A DNA stretch of 64,000 nt from Methylobacterium gossipiicola (GTDB taxonomy: Bacteria; Pseudomonadota; Alphaproteobacteria; Rhizobiales; Beijerinckiaceae), in assembly GCF_900113485.1 (NCBI RefSeq), contig NZ_FOPM01000015.1:46654-110653 (forward strand), written 5' to 3'. A program made the translations under genes and the position numbers. The notes under the pieces were generated by a model that searched no databases, had not been told where the DNA came from, and worked only from the letters and a program-made list of their open reading frames with translations. This document shows, in pieces, positions 33,597-43,328 of the stretch. Position 1 is the stretch's first letter. Every line of letters starts with the position of its first letter.

Positions 33597-34220
33597 GCGG
33601 CGCCGAATGCGTGAACGGCCTGTCCTCTCCACCACTGACATCGGGATACTCCGGTAACGACGCGACATGTCGCAATCCCGACGGGATCGCGAACGGACGG
33701 CGAGCCCACAGGGGCTCTGCCTTCGCGTGTTTCATCGGCCAAGCTTTGCTGAATCTCAAGGTAGAAGTCGAAGAAAAGTGGTTGTTCTCCCGCTTGTTGT
33801 TGCGGGATTGTTACAAAAACAAGTTATAATAATTCCAGACAGTCTGGTTCGACTGGATATTTCCTAGGATGATCTGGCAATGCACGGTCAATGATCGCAG
33901 TCTGATCCCCGAGCCGATTTTCCGAGCTCACCTCGATCCGTTGGCCACGCGAGGGCGTAGAGCGGTTCGGCCGCGCCAGACGTGATGGATTCACGGGAGT
34001 AAAAATTTCCATTTCTTAGTGTCGTTCTAAATGGTTCGCGAGCAAGATTTGAAGTCTTACAATTCAAGAAGCTTAGAATTTTGTATTTTGACCGATGATC
34101 GACTTGCCAAGTCGCGTGCATGTTCTCATTCAGTCCCGGCATCGACACGGCGCGAAGCGGGACGACAGGGATTTCGTCCGCCGCCGCGCCCCAAACCCGA
34201 TCAGAAAGGGAGCCGCAGCG
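33597..34220. promoter_or_regulatory. Divergent regulatory region, siderophore receptor / sbn-like operon
   Basis: 624 bases without a gene, with AT-rich islands at about 33770-33870 and 34000-34095. Visible elements: TATAAT at 33825-33830; the palindrome CCAGACAGTCTGG at 33835; the half-sites GTTCTAAAT (34024) and CTTAGAATT (34072) in inverted orientation; and the wide palindrome AATTC-N10-GAATT at 34061-34080. The half-sites recall Irr-type iron boxes of Rhizobiales but do not form a full consensus. Iron control is expected for both genes. Which element acts is unresolved. Confidence 0.55.
33835..33847. promoter_or_regulatory. Perfect palindrome CCAGACAGTCTGG, possible operator
   Basis: Six-base arms around a single central base, five bases after a TATAAT sequence. 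Position just upstream of the receptor gene and between two divergent iron genes makes it a candidate regulator site. No known box is matched with confidence. Confidence 0.4.
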
Positions 34221-35219
34221 ATGAAGCCGAATGCCGGACCACCCGTCGGACAGACCCCCCTGGTGTCCCTCGACCGCCTGTTCCCGCCCGAGATCGTTCC
34301 GGTCTTCGCCAAGCTGGAGATGCTGAATATCGGCGGCAGCGTGAAGGACCGCACGGCGAGCCACATGGTCGAACAGGCCCTCGCCTCCGGCCGGATCGGG
34401 CCGGGCAGCCACCTCGTGGAGAGTTCGTCGGGCAACCTCGCGGTGGCCCTCGCGATGATCTGCAATCGCCACGGCCTGCCCTTCACCGCCGTGGTGGACC
34501 CCAAGATCGCCCCGGCCAACCGCCACCTCATCGAGGTGTTCGGCGGCCGCATCGACATGGTGACCCGCACCGATGCGCAAGGCGGCTACCTGCAGACGCG
34601 CGTCCGCCGCGTGGCCGAACTCGTCGAGACCCTGCCGGGCGCGGTCTGGCTCAACCAATACGCCAATCCCGACAATTGGCGGGCGCATTACCACGGACTC
34701 GGCGCCGAGATCGTCCGCGAGATGCCCGTGGCCCCGACCCACGTCGTGGCGGCGGTGAGCACCTGCGGCACCCTGATGGGGCTGGCCCGCCGCCTGCGCG
34801 AGCGCTGGCCGGGGATCGAGGTCGTCGCCGTCGACATCGAGGGCTCGGTGATCTTCGGGGCCAAGGGCGGCGCCCGCGACATTCCCGGCATCGGCGCGAG
34901 CCGGGTGCCCGAGCAACTGTCCCTGCCCGAGGTCGATGCGGTGATCACCGCGACGGATTGGGAATCGACCCTCGCGTGCCGCCGCCTCGTGGCGACGCAG
35001 GGAATTTTGGCCGGCGGCTCCTCCGGCACCGTGGTGGCGGCCATCGGAAAGCTGATCCCGAATCTGCCCGCTGGCTCGCGCATCGTCACGCTGCTGCCGG
35101 ACCGGGGCGAGCGCTACCTCGACACCGTCTACGCCGAGGGCTGGCCCGCGCCCGAGCGCCGCATCACCCGCCCGTTCGCGGCCTCCTACCGCCGCCTCGC
35201 CCGACGCGCCGCCGCCTGA
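34221..35219 (+). CDS. sbnA: SbnA-like N-(2-amino-2-carboxyethyl)-L-glutamate synthase
   Basis: A 332-residue PLP enzyme of the cysteine-synthase fold. GGSVKDRTASHM (about 37-48) contains the PLP Lys; SSSGNLAVALAM and GGSSGTVVAAIG bind the cofactor phosphate and substrate. In staphyloferrin B synthesis SbnA joins O-phospho-L-serine and glutamate to ACEGA, the precursor of L-2,3-diaminopropionate. AAGGGAG precedes ATG 34221. It opens an operon of eight genes in sbn order; sbnB follows after 28 bases. Plain cysteine synthase is the alternative, but context argues strongly for SbnA. Confidence 0.88.
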   Translation: MKPNAGPPVGQTPLVSLDRLFPPEIVPVFAKLEMLNIGGSVKDRTASHMVEQALASGRIGPGSHLVESSSGNLAVALAMICNRHGLPFTAVVDPKIAPANRHLIEVFGGRIDMVTRTDAQGGYLQTRVRRVAELVETLPGAVWLNQYANPDNWRAHYHGLGAEIVREMPVAPTHVVAAVSTCGTLMGLARRLRERWPGIEVVAVDIEGSVIFGAKGGARDIPGIGASRVPEQLSLPEVDAVITATDWESTLACRRLVATQGILAGGSSGTVVAAIGKLIPNLPAGSRIVTLLPDRGERYLDTVYAEGWPAPERRITRPFAASYRRLARRAAA

Positions 35220-35247
35220 CACCCCCCCCTCAACACCGGACAATCCC

Positions 35248-36258
35248 ATGACAGCCGCGACCCTGCGCTACCTCTCACGCTCCGACATCGCCGGCCTCGG
35301 CGGCGACCACTCCGACTTCTACATGGAGGCCGTCGAGGCGGGCTTTCGCCTGCACGCCACCGGCGATTTCGTGCAGCCGTTGAAGCCCTATCTGCGCAGC
35401 CCGCGCACGAACCACATCGCCGACCGCATCATCGCCATGCCGGCCTGGATCGGCGGCGACCGGCCCATGGCGGGCCTGAAATGGATCGGCTCGAAGCACG
35501 ACAATCCGGCGGCGCGCGGCCTGGCGCGGGCGAGCGCCGTGATCGTCCTCAACGATCCCGAGACCAACTACCCCGTCGCCGTCATGGAAGCCGGCCTCGT
35601 CAGCGCCATGCGCACCGCCGCCGTGGCCGGGCTCGCCATCCGGCACCTCGCCCGGGAAGGGTTCTCCGACGCCACCATCCTCGGCTGCGGCCCCATCGGC
35701 GCGCATCAGGCCGCGATGCTGGCGGAGCAATTCCCGACCTGCCGGCGCCTGACCCTGTTCGACCTGCGCCCGGAAGCCGCCGAGGATCTGTCCGCCCACC
35801 TGCGCGACCGGTTCCCGCACCTCGCCGTCTGCCTGGCGCCGAGCGCCGAGGCGGCCGTGCGCGACGCCCCCGTGGTCATCACCTGCACGGTGACGGACAC
35901 GCCCTATCTGCCCTTCGCCTGGCTCGCCCGCGGCACGCTGCTCGCCAACGTCTCGATCATGGATGTCGAGCGCGACGTGTTCCTGAAGGCCGACAAGGTG
36001 GTGGTCGACGACTGGGACCAGTCGAACCGCGAGAAGAAGATCATCAATCTCCTGGTCGAGGCGGGGGAGTTCTCGCGGGAGCGCCTCCATGCCGAACTCG
36101 GCGAGATCATCGTCGGCCGAAAAGCCGGCCGCGAGAACGACGACGAGATCATCCTGCTCAACCCCATGGGCATGGCCATCGACGACATCGCCTGCGCCCG
36201 CGCCATCCTGGCCCGCGCGGAGGCGGCTGACGCCGGCACCGTGCTGCCGCTGTTCTAG
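35248..36258 (+). CDS. sbnB: SbnB-like ACEGA dehydrogenase
   Basis: A 336-residue NAD-dependent member of the ornithine cyclodeaminase/mu-crystallin family. The Rossmann motif GCGPIGAHQAAML (about 149-161) and the family block MRTAAVAGLAIRHLA are clear. SbnB oxidises the SbnA product to L-2,3-diaminopropionate and 2-oxoglutarate, both building blocks of staphyloferrin B. The SbnA-SbnB pairing defines diaminopropionate supply. It ends 11 bases before the next gene. Confidence 0.9.
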   Translation: MTAATLRYLSRSDIAGLGGDHSDFYMEAVEAGFRLHATGDFVQPLKPYLRSPRTNHIADRIIAMPAWIGGDRPMAGLKWIGSKHDNPAARGLARASAVIVLNDPETNYPVAVMEAGLVSAMRTAAVAGLAIRHLAREGFSDATILGCGPIGAHQAAMLAEQFPTCRRLTLFDLRPEAAEDLSAHLRDRFPHLAVCLAPSAEAAVRDAPVVITCTVTDTPYLPFAWLARGTLLANVSIMDVERDVFLKADKVVVDDWDQSNREKKIINLLVEAGEFSRERLHAELGEIIVGRKAGRENDDEIILLNPMGMAIDDIACARAILARAEAADAGTVLPLF

Positions 36259-36269
36259 GGGGCGGAACC

Positions 36270-38030
36270 GTGGCGGATGGGATGGACTGGGCGGGGGCGC
36301 ACCTCGCCGAGACCTTCGATGCCCTCTGGATCGAGGATATCGGGGGCCTGCGGAGCCAAGCCGTCCTCGGCCCCCCATGCGGGGCGACGGGGGCGCGGGA
36401 CTACGCCCTCGCCCTCGGGGCCGGACACCTGCGGGCGCGGGTGGTGCCGGACGGCTGGCGCGACGGCGTTCGCCTCTCCGGTCCGGTCCGGTACGAGACG
36501 GCGGCGAGAGGGGAATCCCTCGACGCGGCGGGTCTCCTCGCGCGCCTCCTCGCGGGCCTGTCCGACCTGCCCGAGGGCGTCGCCCAACGTACAATCGCCG
36601 AGGCCGAAGCCATCCGCGACCGGGCGGACCTGTGGACCGACACCGCCGAAACGCTTCAACAGGAGGTTCTGGCCGGATCGGCCCTGGCCTTCGAGCGCCT
36701 CGCGGCGTGGCGTGACCGGCCGTTCCACCCCCTCGGGCGCGCCCGCCACGGGTTCGACGACGGCGACGCCGTGGCGTACGGCGCCGAGCATGGCCGGCTG
36801 TTTCCCCTCGACTGGTGGGCTGTGGCGCGCGAGGGGTGCGCTGCCGCCCCCGGCGCCGATCCGGACGGTCCGGCCTCGACCCTGCTCGACGCGGCCCAGC
36901 GGGGCCAACTCGACGCGGAACTCGTGCGGCGGAGCCTGAGCGGTACGCATGTGGCCCTGCCGGTGCATCCCTGGCAGGCCGAACACAGCCTGCCGATGGC
37001 TTTCGGGCCCGAGATCGCCGAAGGCCGCCTCGTGCCCCTCGGCTTTCGCGGGCCGCTCGCCGCCGCCACATCGTCCCTGCGGACCCTGGCGTTCCCGGCC
37101 CGGCCGGATCTCCACCTGAAACTGCCCCTCGACGTGCAGACCCTCGGGGTTCGCCGCACCCTGCCGCCGCAATCCCTGCACAACGGCCTGCACGGGGCGG
37201 CCCTCCTCGCCGCCGCCCGCGCCCGCGACCCGTGGTTCGCTCGTCACGTGGTCCTCGCCGACGAAGCCGCGTTCTGGCACGTCACGGAACCCGGCGGCGA
37301 CCTCTTCGCCGCGCGCCCGGCCCTCCTCGGCTGCGCCATCCGGCGCCTGCCGACGGACGGCGCCGTGCCCGTTCCCCTGGCGAGCTTCGCCGTGGCCCCC
37401 CTGGGGAGTCTGCCGCCGGCCGTGAGCGCCCTCGGCCTCGGGGCCGGCGATCTGCCTCGCCTGTTCGCCGGTCTCGCCGACCTCGTCCTCGGCACGGCCC
37501 TGGGGGGCGCCTGCCTCGGCTTCGTGCCGGAACTGCACGGGCAGAACGCCCTCGTGCTCCTGGAGAAGGGAGAGCCGGCGCGCCTGCTCCTGCGCGACCA
37601 CGACACCGTGCGCTGCGCCCCCGCCTGGCTCGCCGAGGCGGGGCTCCCGGTGCCGGCCTACCACCTCGCCGATCCCGTCCGGAACACCCTGCTCCTGCGC
37701 CAGCCGGAGGATCTGCTCGCCTACGTGCAGACCCTCGCCATCGACGTCGCCCTGCGGGCCGTCGCCGAAACCTTCGCGGCGGCCGGCACCGGCTTCACCC
37801 TGGGGGCGGCCCGCGCAACCCTCGCCGCCACGGTGGAGCGGGTGCTGGCGCGGGCCGCGCTCCCGGCCCCGCGCAAGGACGTCATCGCGGCGCGGATGCT
37901 TGGGCGCGAGACCGCCCCGTTCAAGGCCGTGCTGGCGCCCCTCCTCGCCACCGTTCGGATCGGCACCTCCATGCCGAGCCGTGTCGTCGCGGCGCCGAAT
38001 CCGCTTTGGCGCGGGGAGCCAACCCTATGA
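36270..38030 (+). CDS. sbnC: NIS synthetase, IucA/IucC family (SbnC position)
   Basis: A 586-residue ATP-dependent synthetase for NRPS-independent siderophores. Family sites are FHPLGRARHGF (about 151), LPVHPWQAEHSLP (about 230) and PELHGQNALVLL (about 419), with LLRDHDTVR after it; these line the ATP and carboxylate pocket. It joins carboxylates to amines, here presumably the condensation assigned to SbnC. GTG 36270 has GGGGGCGG upstream; ATG 36282 is possible. It overlaps the next gene by 4 bases. Confidence 0.88.
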   Translation: MADGMDWAGAHLAETFDALWIEDIGGLRSQAVLGPPCGATGARDYALALGAGHLRARVVPDGWRDGVRLSGPVRYETAARGESLDAAGLLARLLAGLSDLPEGVAQRTIAEAEAIRDRADLWTDTAETLQQEVLAGSALAFERLAAWRDRPFHPLGRARHGFDDGDAVAYGAEHGRLFPLDWWAVAREGCAAAPGADPDGPASTLLDAAQRGQLDAELVRRSLSGTHVALPVHPWQAEHSLPMAFGPEIAEGRLVPLGFRGPLAAATSSLRTLAFPARPDLHLKLPLDVQTLGVRRTLPPQSLHNGLHGAALLAAARARDPWFARHVVLADEAAFWHVTEPGGDLFAARPALLGCAIRRLPTDGAVPVPLASFAVAPLGSLPPAVSALGLGAGDLPRLFAGLADLVLGTALGGACLGFVPELHGQNALVLLEKGEPARLLLRDHDTVRCAPAWLAEAGLPVPAYHLADPVRNTLLLRQPEDLLAYVQTLAIDVALRAVAETFAAAGTGFTLGAARATLAATVERVLARAALPAPRKDVIAARMLGRETAPFKAVLAPLLATVRIGTSMPSRVVAAPNPLWRGEPTL

Positions 38031-39160
38031 ACCGCGTCGCCCTCCTCGTCCTGCAGATCCTCGCGACGGCGATGCCCCTGGCGCTGCTGCCGTTCCTCGG
38101 CCTCGCCGTGGAGCGGATGAGCGCGTCGTCCCCCGCCTGGACCGTCGTGGCCCTGGCCGCTCCGGCCGTCACCACCCTGGCCCTGACCCCGGTCTGGACC
38201 CGGCTCACCCCCCGCGTGTCCCTGGCCGCCCTCCTGATCTGGACCGGCGTCGTGACGGGGTTGAGCTGCGGCCTCGTCGCCGTCGCCACGCATCCGGCCG
38301 TCCTCGTGCTCGCCCGCCTGCTGCAGGGGGCGGCCGGCGGCGGCGTCGTCCTCGCCCTGGCGTTCCGCGCCACCGGCCGTAGCGCGGGGGCGGGCTTCAC
38401 CCGGATGCAGCAGGCTTCTGCCGCCGGCTGCCTCGCCGGGCCGCTCGTCGGGGGCGTGGCCTTCCAGGCCGATGCCTTCGGCGCCCTGATGCTCGCGGGC
38501 GGCGCCGCGACCGTCTTGGCCGCCTTGTTGGCCGCGCCGGGTCTGCGCGCCCTGCCGCAGGAGGCACCCGTCGCCGTCGCGGCCGGGGGGATGGGTGGGA
38601 CGCCCCTGTTGGTCGCCGGCTTGTGCGGCAGTGCCGGCGCCTTCGCCTTCGTTGCGTTCTTCCCCGCCTGGGCGACGGCGCACGATCCCGCCCTCTACAC
38701 CCCCGGCCTCATCGGCGGCTTGCACAGCCTGAGCTGGATCGCCGCCCTCCTCGTCCTGCCGGCCTGGGGCCGGGGCCTCGACGCCGTGGCGCCCGTGACG
38801 GCCCTGGGCCTCGCCCTCGTGGGGACCGGCCTCGCCTTCGCGGCGATCCCCCTCGGCGCCGGTCTCGCCGGCATCGTCGCCCTGCGCCTCGCGCAGGGGG
38901 CGCTCTACGCCGGCCAGGCGCCCGCCCTGTTCGCCGCCATGGACGCCGCCGCGCCCGGTCGCGTCGCCGGCATCGCGAGGGCGCGGGCCAGCCTCACCGT
39001 CGGCCAGCTCGTCGGACCCCTGGCGGGTGGCCTCGTCCTCGCCCCGTTCGGACCCGGCGGCGCCCTGTGGGCGGCGGCCGGCCTGTCCCTCGTCGGCGCG
39101 GCGGCCCTGCTGGCCGCTCAGCCCCTTCCGATCTCGTTCCCCTGGAGCCGTGCCCGATGA
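38027..39160 (+). CDS. sbnD: MFS siderophore exporter (SbnD position)
   Basis: A 377-residue major-facilitator protein with about 12 membrane helices and almost no loops. PVWTRLTPRVSLAALLIW and LARLLQGAAGGGVVLALAFR correspond to the loop 2-3 region and the helix 4 pattern of drug/siderophore exporters. In the sbn operon SbnD exports staphyloferrin B and sits, as here, between sbnC and sbnE. It overlaps both neighbours by 4 bases. Confidence 0.85.
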   Translation: MNRVALLVLQILATAMPLALLPFLGLAVERMSASSPAWTVVALAAPAVTTLALTPVWTRLTPRVSLAALLIWTGVVTGLSCGLVAVATHPAVLVLARLLQGAAGGGVVLALAFRATGRSAGAGFTRMQQASAAGCLAGPLVGGVAFQADAFGALMLAGGAATVLAALLAAPGLRALPQEAPVAVAAGGMGGTPLLVAGLCGSAGAFAFVAFFPAWATAHDPALYTPGLIGGLHSLSWIAALLVLPAWGRGLDAVAPVTALGLALVGTGLAFAAIPLGAGLAGIVALRLAQGALYAGQAPALFAAMDAAAPGRVAGIARARASLTVGQLVGPLAGGLVLAPFGPGGALWAAAGLSLVGAAALLAAQPLPISFPWSRAR

Positions 39161-42100
39161 TGCGCCCCCTCACCGATCTCCGCCCGGACCCCGTCGCCGC
39201 CACCTGTGACCGGATGGCCATCGAGCGCCTCCTCAACACCTGGCTGCGCGAAACCGCAGGCGCCGCCCCCGTCGCGGGCGCGATCCACACCCTCGTCCTC
39301 GGGGACGAAGCCGTGCTGGCGCCCTGCCTGCGCGCCTCGCCCGCCGGGTTCCACACCTGGGGGCCCCTGCGCCTGCGCCGGGCGGACGGGCGCACGACGC
39401 CCCTCGACGATCCCGCCGAGCTCGCCCGCCGCATGGTCGATGCCCTCGCGCCCGAGGCGACGCCCGTGCGCGAGGCGACGAAGCGCCGGATCCTGGACGG
39501 CCTCGACCGGGCGCGGGACCACGCCGTCGCCTGTGCGGGGCGGAATCCGGACCGCAGCCCGGCGGGGCTGGAACAGAGCCTGTGGCACGGCCACCCGTTT
39601 CACCCCCTGGCGAAAAGCGTCGATGGTTTCACGCAGGCCGATGCGGCGGCCTACGCCCCCGAGCGGGGCGCCACCTTCGCGTTGCGCTGGTTCCTCGCCG
39701 ATCCGGACCTCGTCGCCAGCCAGTGGCGCGACGCCGGGGCGGAAGCCGCGACGCGGCCGGCCCTCGTCGCCCTGTCGGGCCTGTCGCCCGAGCGCATCGG
39801 CGGGCGTTGGCCAATCCCGAGCCATCCGTGGCAGGCGGCCCGCCTCGCCGCCGACCCGACCGTGATGGCGCTCATCACTGAGGGCCGCCTTGAACTGACG
39901 CCGCCCTGCGGCGCATCCGTGCGCCCGACCTCTTCGGTCCGCACGGTGTTCTGTCCGTCCGAGAACCTGTTCCTCAAGCTGCCCATCGCCGCGCGCATCA
40001 CCAACTTCGCCCGCACCAACAGCCGCGAGCACCTCGCCCGCAGCCTCGCGGCCGCCCGCGCCCTGCGGGCCGCTCCGGACGCCGTGGCGGCGGCCGGTCT
40101 CGACATCCTGAGCGAGCGCGGGGCGCTGGCCCTCGACCGGCCGGAGCTGGAGGCCATCACGGGAATCCTCGTGCGCGAAGGCCCATCGCGAAAAGCCTTC
40201 GTGGTCGCGGGCCTCCTCGAACCCTCGCCCCGCGACGGGCGGCCGATCCTCGCCGAGATGGGCTGCGATCTCACCGGCCTCGGCGAAGCCGCCGCCTGGA
40301 TCGAGGCCTATGCCCGTGTCGCCGTGCTGCCACCGCTGCGCCTGTTCGCCACCACGGGCATCGGGCTGGAGGCCCATGCGCAGAACAGCCTGCTCGCTTT
40401 GGAAGATGGGCGGCCGGCCCGCCTCGTGGTCCGCGACCTCGAAGGGGTGAGCATCGACGCCGCAATTTTCGCCCGCCTCGCCCCCGATCACGGCCTCGAT
40501 CCGGCGGTGCGCTACAGTGCCGAGGAGGCGTGGGCGCGCCTCGTCTATTATCTCGTGGTCAATCAGGTCTCGCACGTGGTCGCCACCGTGGCCCGCGCCG
40601 CCGGGGCCGACGAAGCCCCGCTCTGGGCGACCCTCGCCCAGGCCCTCGCGGCGGCCGACGAGGCGCCAGAGGTCCGTGCCCTCATCGAGCGGCTGCTGGC
40701 GGCCGAGACCCTGCCGGCCAAGGCGAATCTCGCGAGCTGCCTCGCCGGGCGCGGCGAACGCCCGGACTACGTGGCCCTTCCCAATCCCCTGCGCGCCGGC
40801 AGGGGTCGCCCGGAGGCGGCGGCCTGGGACGCGGCCGGGCAACGGGTCGCCGAGCAACTCCTCGGCGCCCTGCTGCACGAGGATCTGCTGCCTGGCTCCG
40901 TCGTTCGGTGCGAAGGCTCCGACGCCGCCCTCCGCCTCACCCTCACGCCCTCAGCGGGCGCCCCTTACAACGCCCGCGCCCGTCGGATGCACGCCTACGG
41001 GCGGGTGCTCGTCGAGCCCGGCAGCCTCACCGTCGCGGAGGGGCCGGTCACCGATGCCGGCGCATTCCTCGCCGCTCTTCTCCCCCACTTACCGGGCGGG
41101 GCCGCCGACCACGCGCGCTTCGCCGAGGAACTCGCCCGGACCCAGCACAACCACGCCGAGGCCCTGGTCCACGGCGCCGGGCGCCCCCTCGGCACTCTCG
41201 CCTACGATGCCCTCGAAGGCGCGCTGCCGGACGGCCACCGCTATCACCCCTGCTTCAAGTCCCGCATCGGCTTCAGCCCCGCCGACAACCGCGCCTATGG
41301 CCCGGAATTCGGGGCGCCGGTCCACCCCGTCTGGATCGCCGCCCACCGTAGCCTCGCCGAGGCGACGTCCATGGGCGTGAGCGGTGGACAGGACCCGGAT
41401 CTCCTCGCCCTCAGCCTCGACCTGGAAACCCGCGCCCGCTTCGTCGCCCGGATCGTGGCGGCGGGGGGGCACCCCCAGGACTTCCACTGGCTGCCGGTCC
41501 ATCCCTGGCAATGGGACAGGGTGGGGGAGGGGGCCACCGCGCCCCAGCGCCGCGCCGGGACGGTGATCGTCCTCGGAACGGCGCGCCACGCCTACGGCGC
41601 CCAGCAATCCATCCGGACGCTCGCCGACCGCACGGCGCCCGAGGCCCCGAGCCTCAAGCTCGCGCTCTCCATCCGCAACACCTCCACGGCCCGGACGCTC
41701 GCTCCCCACACGGTGCTCAACGCCCCCCGGATCAGCGCCTGGCTGACGGAGGTGGTGGCCGGGGACCCGTATCTCAGCGCGTCCGGCACCCTCCTCCTCG
41801 CCGAGCGGATGGGCGTGGCCGTGACCCTGCCGGACGATCCCGGCGGCACCCTGCGGGGCGCCCTCTCGGCGATCTGGCGCGATCCCGTCGCCCCCCATCT
41901 CGGGGACGAGGCGGCCGTGCCGTTCACGGCCCTCACCCACCGCGACGGGGCGGACCCGTTCATCACCCCCTGGATCGCCCGGCACGGCGCCGAACCGTGG
42001 GTCGATGCCCTGCTGCAGGCGGCGTTGCTGCCGGTGATGCACCTCCTGCTGGTGCAGGGCATCGCCGTCGAGAGCCACCAGCAGAACATGGTGCTGCTGC

Positions 42101-42558
42101 ACCGGGACGGCTGGCCCACCCGCGTCGCCCTGAAGGACTTCCACGACGGGGTCCGGTTCATTCCGGAGCATCTGCCCGGCCCCCGCCCGGCCCTGGTGCC
42201 GACCCCGGCCGAGCACGCCCGGGTCAATCCGAACTCCTACGTGGAGGCGCGCGACGTCGAGGATGTCCGCGACTTCGTCCTCGACGCGCTGCTGGGCGTG
42301 AACCTCGCCGAACTCGGCTGGTGCCTCGAACGCTGGTTCGGCTACGCCGAGACGCGGTTCTGGGACCGGGTGGTCGAGACGCTGCGCCGTCATTGCGCGG
42401 CGTTTCCGGCGGCACGGGCGGGGGCGCGACGCTACCGCATCGCCGCCGAGACCCTGGTGGTGGAGGATCTCGCCCGCCGCCGCCTCGATCCGGCCGGGGC
42501 CAGCGGTCGTCGGCGGCCCAACCCCCTGGCGCCGCTCGCCGCGAGTTTAGAGGCATGA
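39157..42558 (+). CDS. Double NIS synthetase: SbnE-like and SbnF-like domains fused
   Basis: A 1133-residue protein, twice the usual length. Domain 1 (about 1-560) has HPFHPLAKSVDGF (about 146), SHPWQAARL (about 221) and GLEAHAQNSLL (about 404) with VRDLEGVSI. Domain 2 (about 565-1133) has HRYHPCFKSRIGF (about 694), VHPWQWDRV (about 781) and VESHQQNMVLLHRDG (about 971) with LKDFHDGVRF. The latter resembles IucC-type (type C) synthetases, the former IucA-type. Both look complete. Gene order puts it where sbnE and sbnF lie, so one chain would do two condensations. No frameshift or linker is obvious. Confidence 0.9.
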   Translation: MMRPLTDLRPDPVAATCDRMAIERLLNTWLRETAGAAPVAGAIHTLVLGDEAVLAPCLRASPAGFHTWGPLRLRRADGRTTPLDDPAELARRMVDALAPEATPVREATKRRILDGLDRARDHAVACAGRNPDRSPAGLEQSLWHGHPFHPLAKSVDGFTQADAAAYAPERGATFALRWFLADPDLVASQWRDAGAEAATRPALVALSGLSPERIGGRWPIPSHPWQAARLAADPTVMALITEGRLELTPPCGASVRPTSSVRTVFCPSENLFLKLPIAARITNFARTNSREHLARSLAAARALRAAPDAVAAAGLDILSERGALALDRPELEAITGILVREGPSRKAFVVAGLLEPSPRDGRPILAEMGCDLTGLGEAAAWIEAYARVAVLPPLRLFATTGIGLEAHAQNSLLALEDGRPARLVVRDLEGVSIDAAIFARLAPDHGLDPAVRYSAEEAWARLVYYLVVNQVSHVVATVARAAGADEAPLWATLAQALAAADEAPEVRALIERLLAAETLPAKANLASCLAGRGERPDYVALPNPLRAGRGRPEAAAWDAAGQRVAEQLLGALLHEDLLPGSVVRCEGSDAALRLTLTPSAGAPYNARARRMHAYGRVLVEPGSLTVAEGPVTDAGAFLAALLPHLPGGAADHARFAEELARTQHNHAEALVHGAGRPLGTLAYDALEGALPDGHRYHPCFKSRIGFSPADNRAYGPEFGAPVHPVWIAAHRSLAEATSMGVSGGQDPDLLALSLDLETRARFVARIVAAGGHPQDFHWLPVHPWQWDRVGEGATAPQRRAGTVIVLGTARHAYGAQQSIRTLADRTAPEAPSLKLALSIRNTSTARTLAPHTVLNAPRISAWLTEVVAGDPYLSASGTLLLAERMGVAVTLPDDPGGTLRGALSAIWRDPVAPHLGDEAAVPFTALTHRDGADPFITPWIARHGAEPWVDALLQAALLPVMHLLLVQGIAVESHQQNMVLLHRDGWPTRVALKDFHDGVRFIPEHLPGPRPALVPTPAEHARVNPNSYVEARDVEDVRDFVLDALLGVNLAELGWCLERWFGYAETRFWDRVVETLRRHCAAFPAARAGARRYRIAAETLVVEDLARRRLDPAGASGRRRPNPLAPLAASLEA

Positions 42559-43328
42559 GCGCGCGCCTGCGCCTGCGGCGCTGCCTCGAAGCCGGCCGCC
42601 CCGCCGGCGGCCTGTTCGTGTCGATTCCGGCGCCCGAGATCGTCGAGATCGCCGCCGTCGCCGGATTCGACTTCGTCCTCTTCGACCTCGAACACACCCT
42701 CATCGACGGCGCCGCCCTCGAACACCTCCTCGCCGCCGCCGACCGGGCCGGTCTCAGCGCCCTCGTGCGGGTGCCGGACGCCCGCTCGGACCGGATCCTG
42801 CCCTGCCTCGATGCCGGGGCGGCCGGCATCGTCGTGCCGCGCGTCGCCAGCCTCGCCGAGGCCGAGGCCGCCGTGGTCCGGGCGCGCCACGCCCCGCGCG
42901 GCCGGCGCGGTGTCAATGCCGGGCGCCTCGGCCGCTACGGCGATACCGATCTGCCGGCCCTGCCGGCCCGCCTCGATGCCGAAACCCTGGTGATCGCCAT
43001 GATCGAATGTCCGGACGGCCTCGCCGAGGCCGGGGCCATCGCGGGCCTCGACGGCATCGACGGTCTGCTCCTCGGGGCCGCCGACTACGCGCAGAGCCTC
43101 GGCCTGCCCTGGCAGACCCGCGCCCCGGCGGTCATCGCCGCCGGAACCGCCATCGCCGAGGCGTGCCGGGCCGCCGGCCGCCACGCCTTCGCCATCGCGC
43201 GCGACGCGTCGGATCTGTCCCGCCTGCGCGACGAGGGGACCCTCGGCCTCGTCCTCGCCAACGATCGCGGCCTCCTGCGCCGCGCCCTCACCGAGACCCG
43301 CCGCGAACTGGAGCCCTTCGCGCGATGA
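42555..43328 (+). CDS. sbnG: SbnG-like citrate synthase, HpcH/HpaI aldolase family
   Basis: A 257-residue TIM-barrel protein. FDFVLFDLEHTLIDGAALEH (about 35-54), GAAGIVVPRVASLAEAEAAV (about 94-113) and IAMIECPDGLAEAGAI (with the metal-binding Glu) are family signatures. SbnG makes citrate from acetyl-CoA and oxaloacetate dedicated to the siderophore, independent of the Krebs-cycle enzyme. The family also contains 2-oxo-acid aldolases; the assignment rests on the operon. It overlaps both neighbours by 4 bases. Confidence 0.87.
   Translation: MSARLRLRRCLEAGRPAGGLFVSIPAPEIVEIAAVAGFDFVLFDLEHTLIDGAALEHLLAAADRAGLSALVRVPDARSDRILPCLDAGAAGIVVPRVASLAEAEAAVVRARHAPRGRRGVNAGRLGRYGDTDLPALPARLDAETLVIAMIECPDGLAEAGAIAGLDGIDGLLLGAADYAQSLGLPWQTRAPAVIAAGTAIAEACRAAGRHAFAIARDASDLSRLRDEGTLGLVLANDRGLLRRALTETRRELEPFAR

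Noticed and set aside
42555..43328. HpcH/HpaI gene as an aromatic-degradation aldolase
   Set aside because: It lies inside the siderophore operon at the sbnG position with 4-base overlaps on both sides, so the citrate synthase role is preferred.
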